From Paenibacillus sp. FSL H7-0326 (GTDB lineage: Bacteria > Bacillota > Bacilli > Paenibacillales > Paenibacillaceae): a stretch of DNA of 64,000 nt. Below, piece by piece: positions 25,844 through 34,641 of the stretch. The stretch lies in the NCBI RefSeq assembly GCF_001955535.1, contig NZ_MPVN01000005.1, forward strand, positions 310,001 to 374,000, written 5' to 3'. Numbering within the stretch: the first letter of the stretch is position 1; each line of letters begins with the position of its first letter. A program made the position numbers and the translations under genes. The notes below the pieces were generated by a model. That model did no database searches. It saw only the letters and a list, made by a program, of their open reading frames with translations, and had not been told where the DNA came from.

Positions 25844-27127
25844 CTATTGAACAGGAAGGAGTCTCTCTCGATTTCCCATGTAAGGACGGAGCGCCTTCGG
25901 TATATAAATGCTGCCATCCTCCTGCTGGTGATTCTCGAGAAGTGGAATCAGGATTCTTGGCGAGGCCACGGCCGTGTTGTTCAATGTATGGCAATACCTC
26001 AGATGACCTTCGTTATCCCGATAGCGGATATTAGAGCGGCGTGCCTGAAAATCATGCAGGTTCGACGACGAATGCGTCTCCCCATAGCTGCCCCGGCTAG
26101 GCATCCAGGTTTCAATATCGTACTGTTTATATGTCTTTTGCGACATATCGCCTGTGCACACTGCCACGACCTGGTATGGAAGCTCCAGCGCCTGAAGCAG
26201 CTCTTCTGCGTAGCCCGTTATTTCCTGGAGCACCTGCTCCGACACCTCCGGATCAGCCTCTGTTAGTACGACCATCTCTACTTTGGCAAACTGGTGCACC
26301 CGATAGAGCCCGCGCACATCACGTCCTGCAGAGCCTACTTCACTCCGAAAGCTTGTCGATACGGCCGCTAGCCGAACGGGTGCTGCCACTTCAATGACTT
26401 CCCCGGCATAATATGAGATGAGCGGAACCTCTGAAGTACCGATCAGGAATTTGTCCTCTCCTGCAAGCTCATAAGTCTGATCACGACCAGTTGGAAAAAA
26501 TCCTGTGTTCTCCAGCGCCTCCTCCCGGACCATGATCGGCACCTCCATCGGCACGAAGCCGTGCTTCATCACGATATCCAGCGCAAGCTGCTGAACGGCG
26601 CGATGCAGCAGAACGCCGTCTCCCTTTAAATAGTAGCTGCGCGAGCCGCCAACCTTGACGCCACGTGGAGCATCAATGAGCTCATGGAGCTCTCCAAGTT
26701 CCATATGGTCCTTGATCGGGAACAGAGGATCACTGACCTCTCCGACCTGTCTTACAATGACATTATCCTTATCGCTCTGTCCTCTAGGCGTGTCAGGAGA
26801 TACCATATTCGGGACGAGCAGCCGCAGCGCATTATAACGTTCCGTCACTTCGGCTAGCCTTGCTTCTGCTTTTTCAATCTGCCCATTCAACTGCCGCACT
26901 TCTTCACGGGCCGCTGCTGCCTCCTCCCGATTCCCCTCTCTCATCAGCTGTCCTATTCTCTCCGAATCCATATTTCGCTGTTGCCGGAGCTTCTCCACTT
27001 CCGTAATCAGCTCTCGACGTACATCATCACACGTCAGCAGCTCGTCTATAGATACATCTATCTTCTTCCAATCCGCTGCTTCCTGAACCTGTACAGCATG
27101 GTCCCTTATCCATTTCATATCCAGCAT
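25844..27127 (-). CDS. serS: Seryl-tRNA synthetase
   Basis: A 427-residue class II synthetase that charges tRNA-Ser. The first 110 residues are a long helical arm (coiled coil rich in E/R/Q) that grips the tRNA. The catalytic core has class II motifs TSEVPLISYYAGE, FRSEVGSAGRDVRGLYRVHQFAKVEMV and TLNNTAVASPRILIPLLE. The ATG at 27127 (MLDMKWIRDH) is preferred over an in-frame GTG at 27136 because it aligns with other SerRS starts and follows AGGGGTGA. It is under a serine-type T-box. Confidence 0.97.
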   Translation of the reverse strand: MLDMKWIRDHAVQVQEAADWKKIDVSIDELLTCDDVRRELITEVEKLRQQRNMDSERIGQLMREGNREEAAAAREEVRQLNGQIEKAEARLAEVTERYNALRLLVPNMVSPDTPRGQSDKDNVIVRQVGEVSDPLFPIKDHMELGELHELIDAPRGVKVGGSRSYYLKGDGVLLHRAVQQLALDIVMKHGFVPMEVPIMVREEALENTGFFPTGRDQTYELAGEDKFLIGTSEVPLISYYAGEVIEVAAPVRLAAVSTSFRSEVGSAGRDVRGLYRVHQFAKVEMVVLTEADPEVSEQVLQEITGYAEELLQALELPYQVVAVCTGDMSQKTYKQYDIETWMPSRGSYGETHSSSNLHDFQARRSNIRYRDNEGHLRYCHTLNNTAVASPRILIPLLENHQQEDGSIYIPKALRPYMGNRERLLPVQ

Positions 27128-27159
27128 TGTCGTCACCCCTAAGTTAATTTGGTCAAGCT

Positions 27160-27208
27160 AAAAAAAACATAGAGCGCCCTCATCCGTTGGGACGAGGAGC
27201 GCTCTATG
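27160..27208 (-). terminator. T-box terminator of serS
   Basis: CATAGAGCGC and GCGCTCTATG form a 10-bp stem, extended by CTC/GAG inside, with eight T residues at 27167-27160 on the minus strand. Confidence 0.9.
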
Positions 27209-27392
27209 CTCGCGGTGCCACCCAATTTATTGAAGCAGACCTCATGCGGTCAGCATTAGGTTCCACTTCAATCACTTTGGTTCCGCGATAACGGGCGGTG
27301 CCGATTAACTTAGGGGAAGGCTAGCGCCTTCCCTTGGCGAGAATACCTCCGAGTTGGATGCTCTTCACAGGCATTTTTTCACGTTTTCAATT
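27160..27392 (-). promoter_or_regulatory. T-box leader of serS
   Basis: The minus strand carries the T-box core GGGTGGCACCGCGAG (27223-27209), followed by the terminator hairpin. A strong GGGAAGGC/GCCTTCCC helix lies upstream near 27310-27335. The transcript starts near 27392, judging by the promoter. Uncharged tRNA-Ser should pair with GGTGGCACC-type bases to favour antitermination. I could not place the specifier codon with certainty. Confidence 0.93.
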
Positions 27393-27398
27393 AAAGGT

Positions 27399-27427
27399 AT
27401 TATAATTTAGACATTTCCATATGACAA
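27399..27427 (-). promoter_or_regulatory. Sigma-A promoter of serS
   Basis: TTGTCA (27427-27422) and TATAAT (27404-27399) are separated by 17 bases. Confidence 0.75.
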
Positions 27428-27511
27428 TGATTTTATTCTTGATTATGCTGTACTTTCCAGCCAAGGAGGGCTATAATTAGCTTCTGAAATGTCCTAAACT
27501 TCATATTCAAC

Positions 27512-27612
27512 CTCAAGGGGTGCTGGGTTAGCCGGCTGAGATAGTATCCGTGAAAGCGTGTTAGATACGTACCCTTTAAACCTGATCTGGGTAATGCCAG
27601 CGTAGGAATGGA
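27512..27612 (+). promoter_or_regulatory. TPP riboswitch (THI element)
   Basis: The element begins with AGGGGTGCTGGGTTAGCCGGCTGAGA-type sequence, then ACCCTTTAAACCTGATCTGG and GTAATGCCAGCGTAGGAATGG, the conserved THI box. A terminator at 27670 follows. The downstream genes are for uptake of a thiamine precursor, so thiamine pyrophosphate should switch them off. Confidence 0.95.
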
Positions 27613-27669
27613 GAGAATTCGAGTGTGCTGTTCTATTTTACTGACAGCCCTTAGCCCTTACGTCTGCAT

Positions 27670-27696
27670 GCGTCCCTTATCCGGGACGCTTTTTTT
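27670..27696 (+). terminator. Terminator of the TPP riboswitch
   Basis: GCGTCCC-TTATCC-GGGACGC followed by seven T residues, 57 bases after the aptamer and 140 bases before the first gene. Confidence 0.88.
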
Positions 27697-27835
27697 ATTA
27701 TGGTCGCAAGAATGCCATTGCACTCTATCCGATCTCCCTTATCAGTATGGCTGTCAAGGAAGCCTCAATTGAAATTATAGGAGTTATTATGGAAATTTCG
27801 TCAAGAATAGGGGTAATTGAAAAGGAGAGAGAAAC

Positions 27836-28861
27836 GTGTACAAAAAGTTAGGAATGTTGTTGCTGGCGGTACTCATGATGATCATCACTGCCTGCGGCAA
27901 TAGCGGCACATCGAATGAGGAATCTGGTGCAGGCGCGGAGGAGCCGGCAGCGAGCGATAGCCTCCGCGACATCAAGGTCGTCCTGGACTGGACGCCAAAT
28001 ACGAATCATACCGGCTTATATGCTGCAGTAAGTCAAGGCTTCTACGAGGAAGAAGGTCTGAATGTCGAGATTATTCAGCCCGGCCAGGCCGGTGCAGATA
28101 CGATGGTCGCTTCCGGAGAGGTGCCTTTTGGCGTAAGCTATCAGGAAGGGGTCACCCAAGCACGGACACAAGGCGTGCCGATCGTATCCATTGCTGCTGT
28201 CATTCAGCATAATACTTCCGGCTTTGCAGCTCCTGCTGACCGTAATATTGAATCTCCGAAGGACTTCGAGGGTAAAACCTATGGAGGATGGGGCAACCCA
28301 ATTGACTCAGCGGTTCTTGATACAATTATGGGTCTCGAAGGTGCGGATGTAAGCAAAGTGAACAATATAAACATGGGGGATGCAGATTTCTTCACCGCAA
28401 CGAAGCGAGACATCGATTTTGCCTGGATCTTCTACGCCTGGACGGGTATTGAAGCCGAGCTTCGCGGGGAACCGATCGATATGTTCTACGTTAAAGACTA
28501 TTCCGAGAAGCTGGATTACTATACACCTGTACTTATTACGAATGAGGCAACCATTGACGAGGATCCGGAGCTGGTCAAAGCCTTCATGCGCGCAACGACC
28601 AAAGGCTATGAATATACAATTGATCATCCGGAGGAAGCCGCGGCGATACTCAGCGAGGCCGTGCCTGACCTCGATAAAGAGCTTGTGCTTGAGAGTCAGA
28701 AATGGCTCAGTCCGAAATATCAGGATGATGCCGCTCGCTGGGGCGAGCAAAAAGCAGAGGTATGGCAGAACTATTCCGACTGGATGGTTGAGCACGAGCT
28801 GCTGGACCAGCCACTGGATGTCGAGAAAGCTTTTACGAATGAATTTCTGCCACAACAATAA
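27836..28861 (+). CDS. thiY: ThiY-type pyrimidine-precursor ABC transporter substrate-binding lipoprotein
   Basis: A 341-residue lipoprotein (signal peptide ending ITAC) of the THI5/NMT1 family. DWTPNTNHTGLYAAVSQGFY is the family hallmark, and FGVSYQEG and KTYGGWGNPID follow. It should bind a pyrimidine part of thiamine (HMP or a formylamino/aminomethyl derivative) outside the membrane. The start is GTG, 8 bases after AAAGGAGAG. First gene after the TPP riboswitch and followed by permease and ATPase genes. Confidence 0.93.
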   Translation: MYKKLGMLLLAVLMMIITACGNSGTSNEESGAGAEEPAASDSLRDIKVVLDWTPNTNHTGLYAAVSQGFYEEEGLNVEIIQPGQAGADTMVASGEVPFGVSYQEGVTQARTQGVPIVSIAAVIQHNTSGFAAPADRNIESPKDFEGKTYGGWGNPIDSAVLDTIMGLEGADVSKVNNINMGDADFFTATKRDIDFAWIFYAWTGIEAELRGEPIDMFYVKDYSEKLDYYTPVLITNEATIDEDPELVKAFMRATTKGYEYTIDHPEEAAAILSEAVPDLDKELVLESQKWLSPKYQDDAARWGEQKAEVWQNYSDWMVEHELLDQPLDVEKAFTNEFLPQQ

Positions 28862-28888
28862 TTACTGAAGAAAGCGTTGGTGACCCAT

Positions 28889-29182
28889 ATGGCTCAAACA
28901 TTGCTAAGTATTCAAGTCATTCCGAAGACACCGAATGGAGAAGATTCGATCCCTTATGTAGACCGTGCCATTGAAGTGATACAGCAATCCGGGGTGAAAT
29001 ATCAGGTCCATCCCCTTGAAACGACGCTGGAGGGCGAGCTTCCTGAGCTGCTCCAAATTGTGCAGAGAGTTCATGAGGTACTCGTTGAGGCTGGCAGCCC
29101 GAGCATTATTTCACAAATCAAGATTGCCCATTACCCAAGCGGAATCAGCATGGAAGGACTAACGGAGAAGTATCCATCATGA
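28889..29182 (+). CDS. Thiamine-binding protein (MTH1187/YkoF-like family)
   Basis: A 97-residue cytoplasmic protein of the MTH1187 family: LLSIQVIPKTPNGEDSIPYVD, then an alpha/beta fold with KYQVHPLETTLEGE and a carboxy end SIISQIKIAHYP. Relatives (YkoF domains) bind thiamine or its pyrimidine moiety. The ATG at 28889 is used; GTG at 28880 with GAAGAAAG before it is a rival start. The end overlaps the permease start by 4 bases (ATGA), so it is in the same operon. Confidence 0.83.
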   Translation: MAQTLLSIQVIPKTPNGEDSIPYVDRAIEVIQQSGVKYQVHPLETTLEGELPELLQIVQRVHEVLVEAGSPSIISQIKIAHYPSGISMEGLTEKYPS

Positions 29183-29952
29183 AGCGTGTTGTAAGAAGTG
29201 TGCTGCCGCCTGTCGCGGCGGTCATTCTCTTTTTGGCGGTATGGCAAATAGCCGTGCCGCTTTTTCACATTGAGAAGTGGATTCTGCCAAGTCCTGTTGA
29301 TATTACCCGTGAAGCAGCTGCACAGGCTGCAAGTCTTACTGAACATACTTGGGCGACTGTACAGCTCACCCTGCTCGGCTTCGGCATTGGTGCTGCCATT
29401 GGTCTTCTGACAGCCATGGTGCTGCATCTGGTTCCATTTATGAAAACGGCCCTGTATCCATTGCTCATTCTTAGCCAGAATATACCTACGATTGCACTCG
29501 CACCGCTTCTGATGATCTGGTTCGGATTCGGTCTGCTGCCCAAGATCATCGTTATTACACTGGTCTGCTTCTTTCCGATCGCAGTATCTGCTATGGACGG
29601 ACTGATGCAAACGGACCGCGCGATGCTGAGCTACATGAGAATGGCCGGGGCCAGCAAGGGGCAAATCTTCCGCAAGCTGGAAGTGCCTCACGCGCTCCCG
29701 TCCATCTTCTCAGGTCTCAAGATCGCAGCCACCTACAGCGTCATGGGTGCAGTCATCGCCGAATGGATCGGGACAGACAAGGGCATCGGCTATTATATGA
29801 TGCTGCAAAAATCGGCCTATCGGACAGATCGGGTATTCGTCGCCATGGCTATCATCGTTCTCTTGAGCCTGCTCCTCTTCGCCATCATCGCTATGCTGGA
29901 GAGAGCACTCGTCCGCTATAAGACAGATGATCATAGAAAATCGGGTTCATAA
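29179..29952 (+). CDS. thiX: ThiX-type ABC transporter permease
   Basis: A 257-residue permease of the BPD family with six hydrophobic segments and an EAA-like loop (YMRMAGASKGQIFRKLEVPHALPSIFSG). LAPLLMIWFGFGLLPKIIV and EWIGTDKGIGYYMM are typical of the nitrate/taurine/HMP transporter group. It forms the channel of the importer with ThiY and ThiZ. The start overlaps the stop of the thiamine-binding gene. Confidence 0.92.
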   Translation: MKRVVRSVLPPVAAVILFLAVWQIAVPLFHIEKWILPSPVDITREAAAQAASLTEHTWATVQLTLLGFGIGAAIGLLTAMVLHLVPFMKTALYPLLILSQNIPTIALAPLLMIWFGFGLLPKIIVITLVCFFPIAVSAMDGLMQTDRAMLSYMRMAGASKGQIFRKLEVPHALPSIFSGLKIAATYSVMGAVIAEWIGTDKGIGYYMMLQKSAYRTDRVFVAMAIIVLLSLLLFAIIAMLERALVRYKTDDHRKSGS

Positions 29953-30003
29953 GACGGTTTGAGTCGATGAATCTTGATCCAATTACGAAAGGAGGATATC
30001 CTA

Positions 30004-30822
30004 ATGCATCCTTTATTAGAAGTGTCAGACATCCGCTTATCATTTCGTCAGAGAAAGCAGCAGCTTCATGTCCTTGATCACATATCACTTACGGTCGGCC
30101 AGGGTGAATTCGTCTCGATTATCGGACCCTCGGGCAGTGGAAAGAGCTCTTTATTTCAAATCATTGGCGGACTTCTACAGCCCGATGCAGGAACAATACG
30201 CCTGGATGGAGAAGTGGTAACAGGAACTCGTGGCAATATCAGCTATATGCCACAGCAGCCAGCCCTGCTCCCATGGCGGACCATCGCGGATAACATCAAG
30301 CTCGGCAGCGAGGTTGCCCCTGCTAAATTCCGCAGCAGACAAGGAGCAGATGACGACATTACCACGCAGCAATGGATTACTAAGGCTGGTCTGAGCGGCT
30401 TTGAAGATATGTATCCGCACAAGCTGTCAGGTGGAATGCAGCAGCGGGCTGCCTTTTTACGCGCGCTTTTAAGTCCACAGGAGCTTATGCTGCTCGATGA
30501 GCCGTTCAGTGCGCTGGATGCACTGACGAGAAGCGAGATGCAGGAGTGGCTGCTCGGAATATGGGAGCAATCGAAGCGTTCGGTGCTATTCATTACGCAT
30601 AATATTGAAGAAGCGCTTCTGCTCTCAGATCGGATCTATGTATTTTCAAATCGCCCGGCAAACGTACTCCATGAGGTGAAGGTTCCATTCGTCCGTCCAA
30701 GACAGGAAGCGTTGACAGAGGACCCCCAATTCCTCCGCTTGAAGCGTGAAATATCTGAATGGATGCGGGAGGAAAGACGTAAACAGCCGGTGACTGCCGG
30801 CTCTTATCCGAACACGAAGTAA
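30004..30822 (+). CDS. thiZ: ThiZ-type ABC transporter ATP-binding protein
   Basis: A 272-residue ATPase with Walker A GPSGSGKSS, Q-loop PQQPALLPW, signature KLSGGMQQRAAF and Walker B LMLLDEPFSALD. It energises the ThiXY importer. The ATG at 30004 is chosen because AAAGGAGG lies 8 bases upstream; the earlier in-frame codon at 29974 has none. The sequence is close to the nitrate/taurine ATPase group. 24 bases separate it from the hydrolase gene. Confidence 0.92.
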   Translation: MHPLLEVSDIRLSFRQRKQQLHVLDHISLTVGQGEFVSIIGPSGSGKSSLFQIIGGLLQPDAGTIRLDGEVVTGTRGNISYMPQQPALLPWRTIADNIKLGSEVAPAKFRSRQGADDDITTQQWITKAGLSGFEDMYPHKLSGGMQQRAAFLRALLSPQELMLLDEPFSALDALTRSEMQEWLLGIWEQSKRSVLFITHNIEEALLLSDRIYVFSNRPANVLHEVKVPFVRPRQEALTEDPQFLRLKREISEWMREERRKQPVTAGSYPNTK

Positions 30823-30846
30823 ATCAAGCTAGGAGGTGATAAAGTA

Positions 30847-31653
30847 ATGCAGCAGTCTGAAGAGGATTTAGCGCCTGTCATTGACTCGCATATTCACCTG
30901 GACCAGTATGAAGACGAGAAGCAGCCCTTGCGTCTGTCGTTCGCACAGCATCAAGTGGAGGCTGTAATTGCTGTATCCACCCATCTTGTCTCCTGCCAGA
31001 GAACGGAGAAATTAGCGGCCTCCTCTCCTTCAGTGATCTATCCTGCGTATGGATATCATCCTGAGCAGCCCGTCCCTTCTGAGTCGGAGCTAACAGCATT
31101 ATTTGAGTGGATGGAAGAGCATCTGAACCACATGATCGCCGTAGGTGAAGTCGGCCTGCCCTACTACACGAGATTGGAAGCCGAAGCCGATGGTAAGTCT
31201 CTGGAGATGCAGCCTTACATCGATATGCTGGACAAGTTCATCGGGTTCGCCAAGAAGCACGATAAGCCGATCATTCTGCATGCAGTTTATGAGGATGCAG
31301 ACATTGCCGTCGAGCTCTTGGAGTCTCATCGCTATGCCAAAGCGCATTTCCACTGGTTCAAGGGTGCAGAGCACACAGTCATGCGCATGGCGAAGAACGG
31401 ATATTTCATCTCTTTTACACCAGACATCGTATATGAAAAAGAAATTCAGGATCTTGCCAGCATCTATCCTCACGAACAGATTATGGCAGAGACTGACGGC
31501 CCATGGCCTTTTGAAGGCCCTTTTGCTGCGCATAAAACACATCCCCGCATGGTCAAGGACGTAATCCGCGCTTGGTGTGATGTTACAGGAATGAAGCTGC
31601 AGGCAGCATTTGATTTATTTTATAACAATACCAAACGCTTCTATGGCATTTGA
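30847..31653 (+). CDS. TatD family metal-dependent hydrolase
   Basis: A 268-residue TIM-barrel amidohydrolase-type enzyme. Metal ligands are visible in IDSHIHLD (HxH near 14-16), GEVGL, ILHAV, HFHWF and TDGP. It sits in the thiamine-precursor operon, 24 bases after thiZ, preceded by AGGAGGTGA. In B. subtilis the ThiXYZ pathway uses YlmB, an amidohydrolase that deformylates formylaminopyrimidine; this enzyme could supply a similar step, but it is a TatD-type protein and the role is inference. A general TatD nuclease is the alternative. Confidence 0.85.
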   Translation: MQQSEEDLAPVIDSHIHLDQYEDEKQPLRLSFAQHQVEAVIAVSTHLVSCQRTEKLAASSPSVIYPAYGYHPEQPVPSESELTALFEWMEEHLNHMIAVGEVGLPYYTRLEAEADGKSLEMQPYIDMLDKFIGFAKKHDKPIILHAVYEDADIAVELLESHRYAKAHFHWFKGAEHTVMRMAKNGYFISFTPDIVYEKEIQDLASIYPHEQIMAETDGPWPFEGPFAAHKTHPRMVKDVIRAWCDVTGMKLQAAFDLFYNNTKRFYGI

Positions 31654-31695
31654 GACCCAAGTAGAAACAAGTCATGCATCTTACATATCAGCCTG

Positions 31696-31719
31696 CCCCT
31701 GAGGATTCAGGGGTTTTTT
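31696..31719 (+). terminator. Terminator of the TPP-controlled operon
   Basis: CCCCTGA-GGAT-TCAGGGG followed by six T residues. The remaining gap to 31980 shows no gene and is the leader of the sensor kinase gene. Confidence 0.9.
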
Positions 31720-31980
31720 CAGCTTCATGCTGAAATGATCTTCTACATCTCTTTGTCCATTTCGTTCTCGTAATTCCCCTTTTCATGCAGCCATTATTTG
31801 AACTATTGTCGTAAACGCAGGAAAGAATTAAAATTTGAGAGCATGCAGCATATTGGCACAAGAAACAGCTGAAGGAATGGACCGTAACACATGCTCCGCT
31901 CACTTCCGTCTGATCTTATTCCATTTTGTCGCCTTCAAAAATGTAAGCACTTTCAAAAAATGAAAGGAAACGTGGATTAT

Positions 31981-33750
31981 ATGCTGGGCTCCCGTTACTT
32001 TAATACACTTCGCAGCCAAATATTTATAGGTTCTTTGATCGTTATGCTGCTCGTTCTCGGCTCCATCGCACTTATCGTATACAACCAAATATCTGTACTC
32101 CTCCGCAGCAACGCAGAGAGCCATATTCAGCAGACCGCTGTTCAGGCATCCGGCAAGCTGGATGTCCTTCTGAATCAGATTGAGAACTGGACATCCCAGG
32201 TGGCAACCGATGCCACTGTTCAGCGTGATCTGGCACTTGAGGCCGCAGGGCAGCACATCAGCTTCTCACAGCGGCAGCAGCTGCAGGAGGAGGTTCGCAA
32301 GCTTGAGGCGTATGCCACATCGATTCGTTCTATTGAAATATATACTGCCGATTATCGCAGAATGCTTCCGCTTGATGATGCGGAGCTTGATGATCGTGTG
32401 CCTGCGGGATGGATTACGAGGACGGATGAGGCTGAAGGCCGGCTTGTGTGGTTTGGCATTGATGCCAGAGATCCGGCCAGCGTTGTTGCCATTCGAAATA
32501 TACGAATTATTAATCAATCCTACCAGGCGGCAGGATATGTCGTTGTTCGTATTGATAAGAGCTTCTTCCAGCTCACAGACAATGACTCCGGGAAGCTTGA
32601 ATTCCTGAATTTGTTTGATCATGAAGGGAAGCCGATCTCCCTCGCAGCTATGCCAGGGGTGAGTCCTGATATCCATCTTCGGGAGCTGCAGTCCTCTGTA
32701 GAGCTGGATGGTGAGCCTTATATCACGGTTGAGCGGCAATCCGAGAAGACCGGCTGGAATCTCGTCATCTTGTCTCCTGCCGATTATCAGGCAGAGGGGA
32801 TCAGCCTGCTACTCACCGTTATGATAGTTTCCGTGATCGGCGGGGCTTTGCTGTTCGTCATCCTCTCCTTCTTCCTGTCGACGATGATTACACAGCCCAT
32901 TCTGAATATGATTAAGGTGATGAGGACCTCTAAGTTCGGCACGCTCAAACCTAGTAAGGTCACTTCCGCTACGCTTGAAATTCAAGAGCTAAGCAACACA
33001 TACAATCAGATGGCGGACCGAATGAATGAGCTTGTTGAGGTCGTATATCAGAAGGAGATCCTGCAGAGCCGCACGGAGCTCAAAGCGCTGCAATCGCAGA
33101 TTAATCCACACTTCCTGTTTAACACGCTGGAGGCACTGTACTGGGCTCTCGATGAAAAAGGAGAAGAAGAGCTTGGCGAGGTCGTCATTGCGATGTCCGG
33201 TCTGTTCCGGTATGTCATCAGCCGGGGCGATGATGACGAGTGGGTAACGATTGATGATGAGCTCAGCCATGTAGAACGTTATCTAACGATTATGGATATC
33301 CGCATGGGAGACAGACTCTCCTGGAGGATCACTTGTGACGAATCCATGAGATCTGTGCCGATCCCCAAGCTGCTGATCCAGCCGCTCGTGGAGAATGCCA
33401 TTCTTCACGGACTGGAACAGCAAGTCGGTGCGGGAAGCATTGAAGTTCTCGTTGCTCCCTCCGACCGTGCGGGTTATATCGATGTCATGATCAAGGACAG
33501 CGGCCCCGGCATGAGCGAAGCGAAGCTTCGCTCCCTGTACACGGCTATGGAGGGGGGGCATTCCGCTTCCTCTAAGGGAACGGGCATCGGCATTGCCAAC
33601 ATCTACAGGAGACTAAAGCTCAGCTACAACCGGGAAGGAAGCGGACTTCACATTGCCAGCGATTTAGGCATAGGCACGGTTGTTACAATGACGATACCCA
33701 ATGAACCAGGAGGTACTTTTTATCATGAAAAAGATACTTATCGTGGATGA
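31981..33750 (+). CDS. Sensor histidine kinase, YesM-type
   Basis: A 589-residue membrane kinase: a membrane helix in residues 8-35, an extracellular sensor domain to about 265, a second helix (LLLTVMIVSVIGGALLFVILSFFLS), HAMP, the His_kinase box with QINPHFLFNTLEALYW, and HATPase_c (LIQPLVENAILHGLE, IKDSGPGM, GTGIGIANIYRRL). It belongs to the YesM class that usually pairs with an AraC-type regulator. The ATG at 31981 follows AAAGGAAA by 11 bases. Its last 26 bases overlap the regulator start. It probably senses a sugar taken up by the ABC system at 34642. Confidence 0.93.
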   Translation: MLGSRYFNTLRSQIFIGSLIVMLLVLGSIALIVYNQISVLLRSNAESHIQQTAVQASGKLDVLLNQIENWTSQVATDATVQRDLALEAAGQHISFSQRQQLQEEVRKLEAYATSIRSIEIYTADYRRMLPLDDAELDDRVPAGWITRTDEAEGRLVWFGIDARDPASVVAIRNIRIINQSYQAAGYVVVRIDKSFFQLTDNDSGKLEFLNLFDHEGKPISLAAMPGVSPDIHLRELQSSVELDGEPYITVERQSEKTGWNLVILSPADYQAEGISLLLTVMIVSVIGGALLFVILSFFLSTMITQPILNMIKVMRTSKFGTLKPSKVTSATLEIQELSNTYNQMADRMNELVEVVYQKEILQSRTELKALQSQINPHFLFNTLEALYWALDEKGEEELGEVVIAMSGLFRYVISRGDDDEWVTIDDELSHVERYLTIMDIRMGDRLSWRITCDESMRSVPIPKLLIQPLVENAILHGLEQQVGAGSIEVLVAPSDRAGYIDVMIKDSGPGMSEAKLRSLYTAMEGGHSASSKGTGIGIANIYRRLKLSYNREGSGLHIASDLGIGTVVTMTIPNEPGGTFYHEKDTYRG

Positions 33751-34516
33751 TGAGCCCAGAACGAGAGAAGGGATTCGCAAAACACTGGAATCCTGGTCTT
33801 CCGGGCAGCATGAGATTGAGACCTCGGCCAGTGCGGTGGAAGCCCTCGAGCGGCTTAAGATCAATAACGCGCATCTCGTCATTACGGATATTCGCATGCC
33901 CGAGATCAGCGGACTTGATCTGATTGAGCAGATTCATGACTCCCCCGTTCCACCCGTTGTCATTGTCATCTCAGGTCATGCTGAATTCGACTATGCACAG
34001 CGAGCGCTGAAATATGGTGTGGTGGAATATTTGCTCAAGCCGATTGACAAGAAGAAGCTGGTTTCTGCTGCAGAGCTTGCTCTTCAGCGTTATGAGGATC
34101 AGAACCAGATTAAGAAGATGAAGAAGCTCGTCGATCCGAAACTGATGGCTACCACGCAGGAAGAGCGCCAGTACAGCCTCCCTGTCCAGGAAGCGATTGA
34201 TTATCTGGAGCAGCATTTGCATGAATCTGTCTCCTTACGCGATCTATCGGAGGTGCTCCACATGAACACAAGCTACCTGAGCGCCTTATTCAAGGAACAG
34301 ACCGGGCTTACATTCAGTGATTATCTGACACGCAAGAGGCTTCAGCGGGCCAAGGAGCTGCTGCTAAATACCAGGCACTCTATCAATGAAATATCGGAGA
34401 TGGTTGGATACCAGACCCCCAAATATTTTGTGAAAGTGTTCCGAACCGCCGAAAATGTAAGCCCCGGGAGATACAGACAGCACATGCTGGAGGGTTCAGA
34501 GGAAAAGATCCAATAA
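33725..34516 (+). CDS. AraC-type response regulator, YesN-like
   Basis: A 263-residue regulator: REC domain in residues 1-120 (ILIVDDEPRTREG, phosphoacceptor in VITDIRMPEISGLDL) and an AraC HTH at the end (LRDLSEVLHMNTSYLSALFK, SINEISEMVGYQTPKYFVKVFR). It is the partner of the overlapping kinase gene. The ATG at 33725 lies 11 bases after AGGAGG. It probably activates the sugar transporter genes that follow at 34642. Confidence 0.94.
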   Translation: MKKILIVDDEPRTREGIRKTLESWSSGQHEIETSASAVEALERLKINNAHLVITDIRMPEISGLDLIEQIHDSPVPPVVIVISGHAEFDYAQRALKYGVVEYLLKPIDKKKLVSAAELALQRYEDQNQIKKMKKLVDPKLMATTQEERQYSLPVQEAIDYLEQHLHESVSLRDLSEVLHMNTSYLSALFKEQTGLTFSDYLTRKRLQRAKELLLNTRHSINEISEMVGYQTPKYFVKVFRTAENVSPGRYRQHMLEGSEEKIQ

Positions 34517-34641
34517 AAGTGGTATTTAACCCAAAACCTGTTACGTTATGCGCTTACAAAAGCTTTGCTACAATTCAACATAGAGACAAATAAAGCGGTT
34601 TCAATAACCGACTTAGATCATAAAGCAAAGGGGATGTAAAC

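Noticed and set aside
34545..34558. cre-like GTTATGCGCTTACA before the sugar-binding gene
   Set aside because: Three of nine conserved cre positions mismatch; not convincing.
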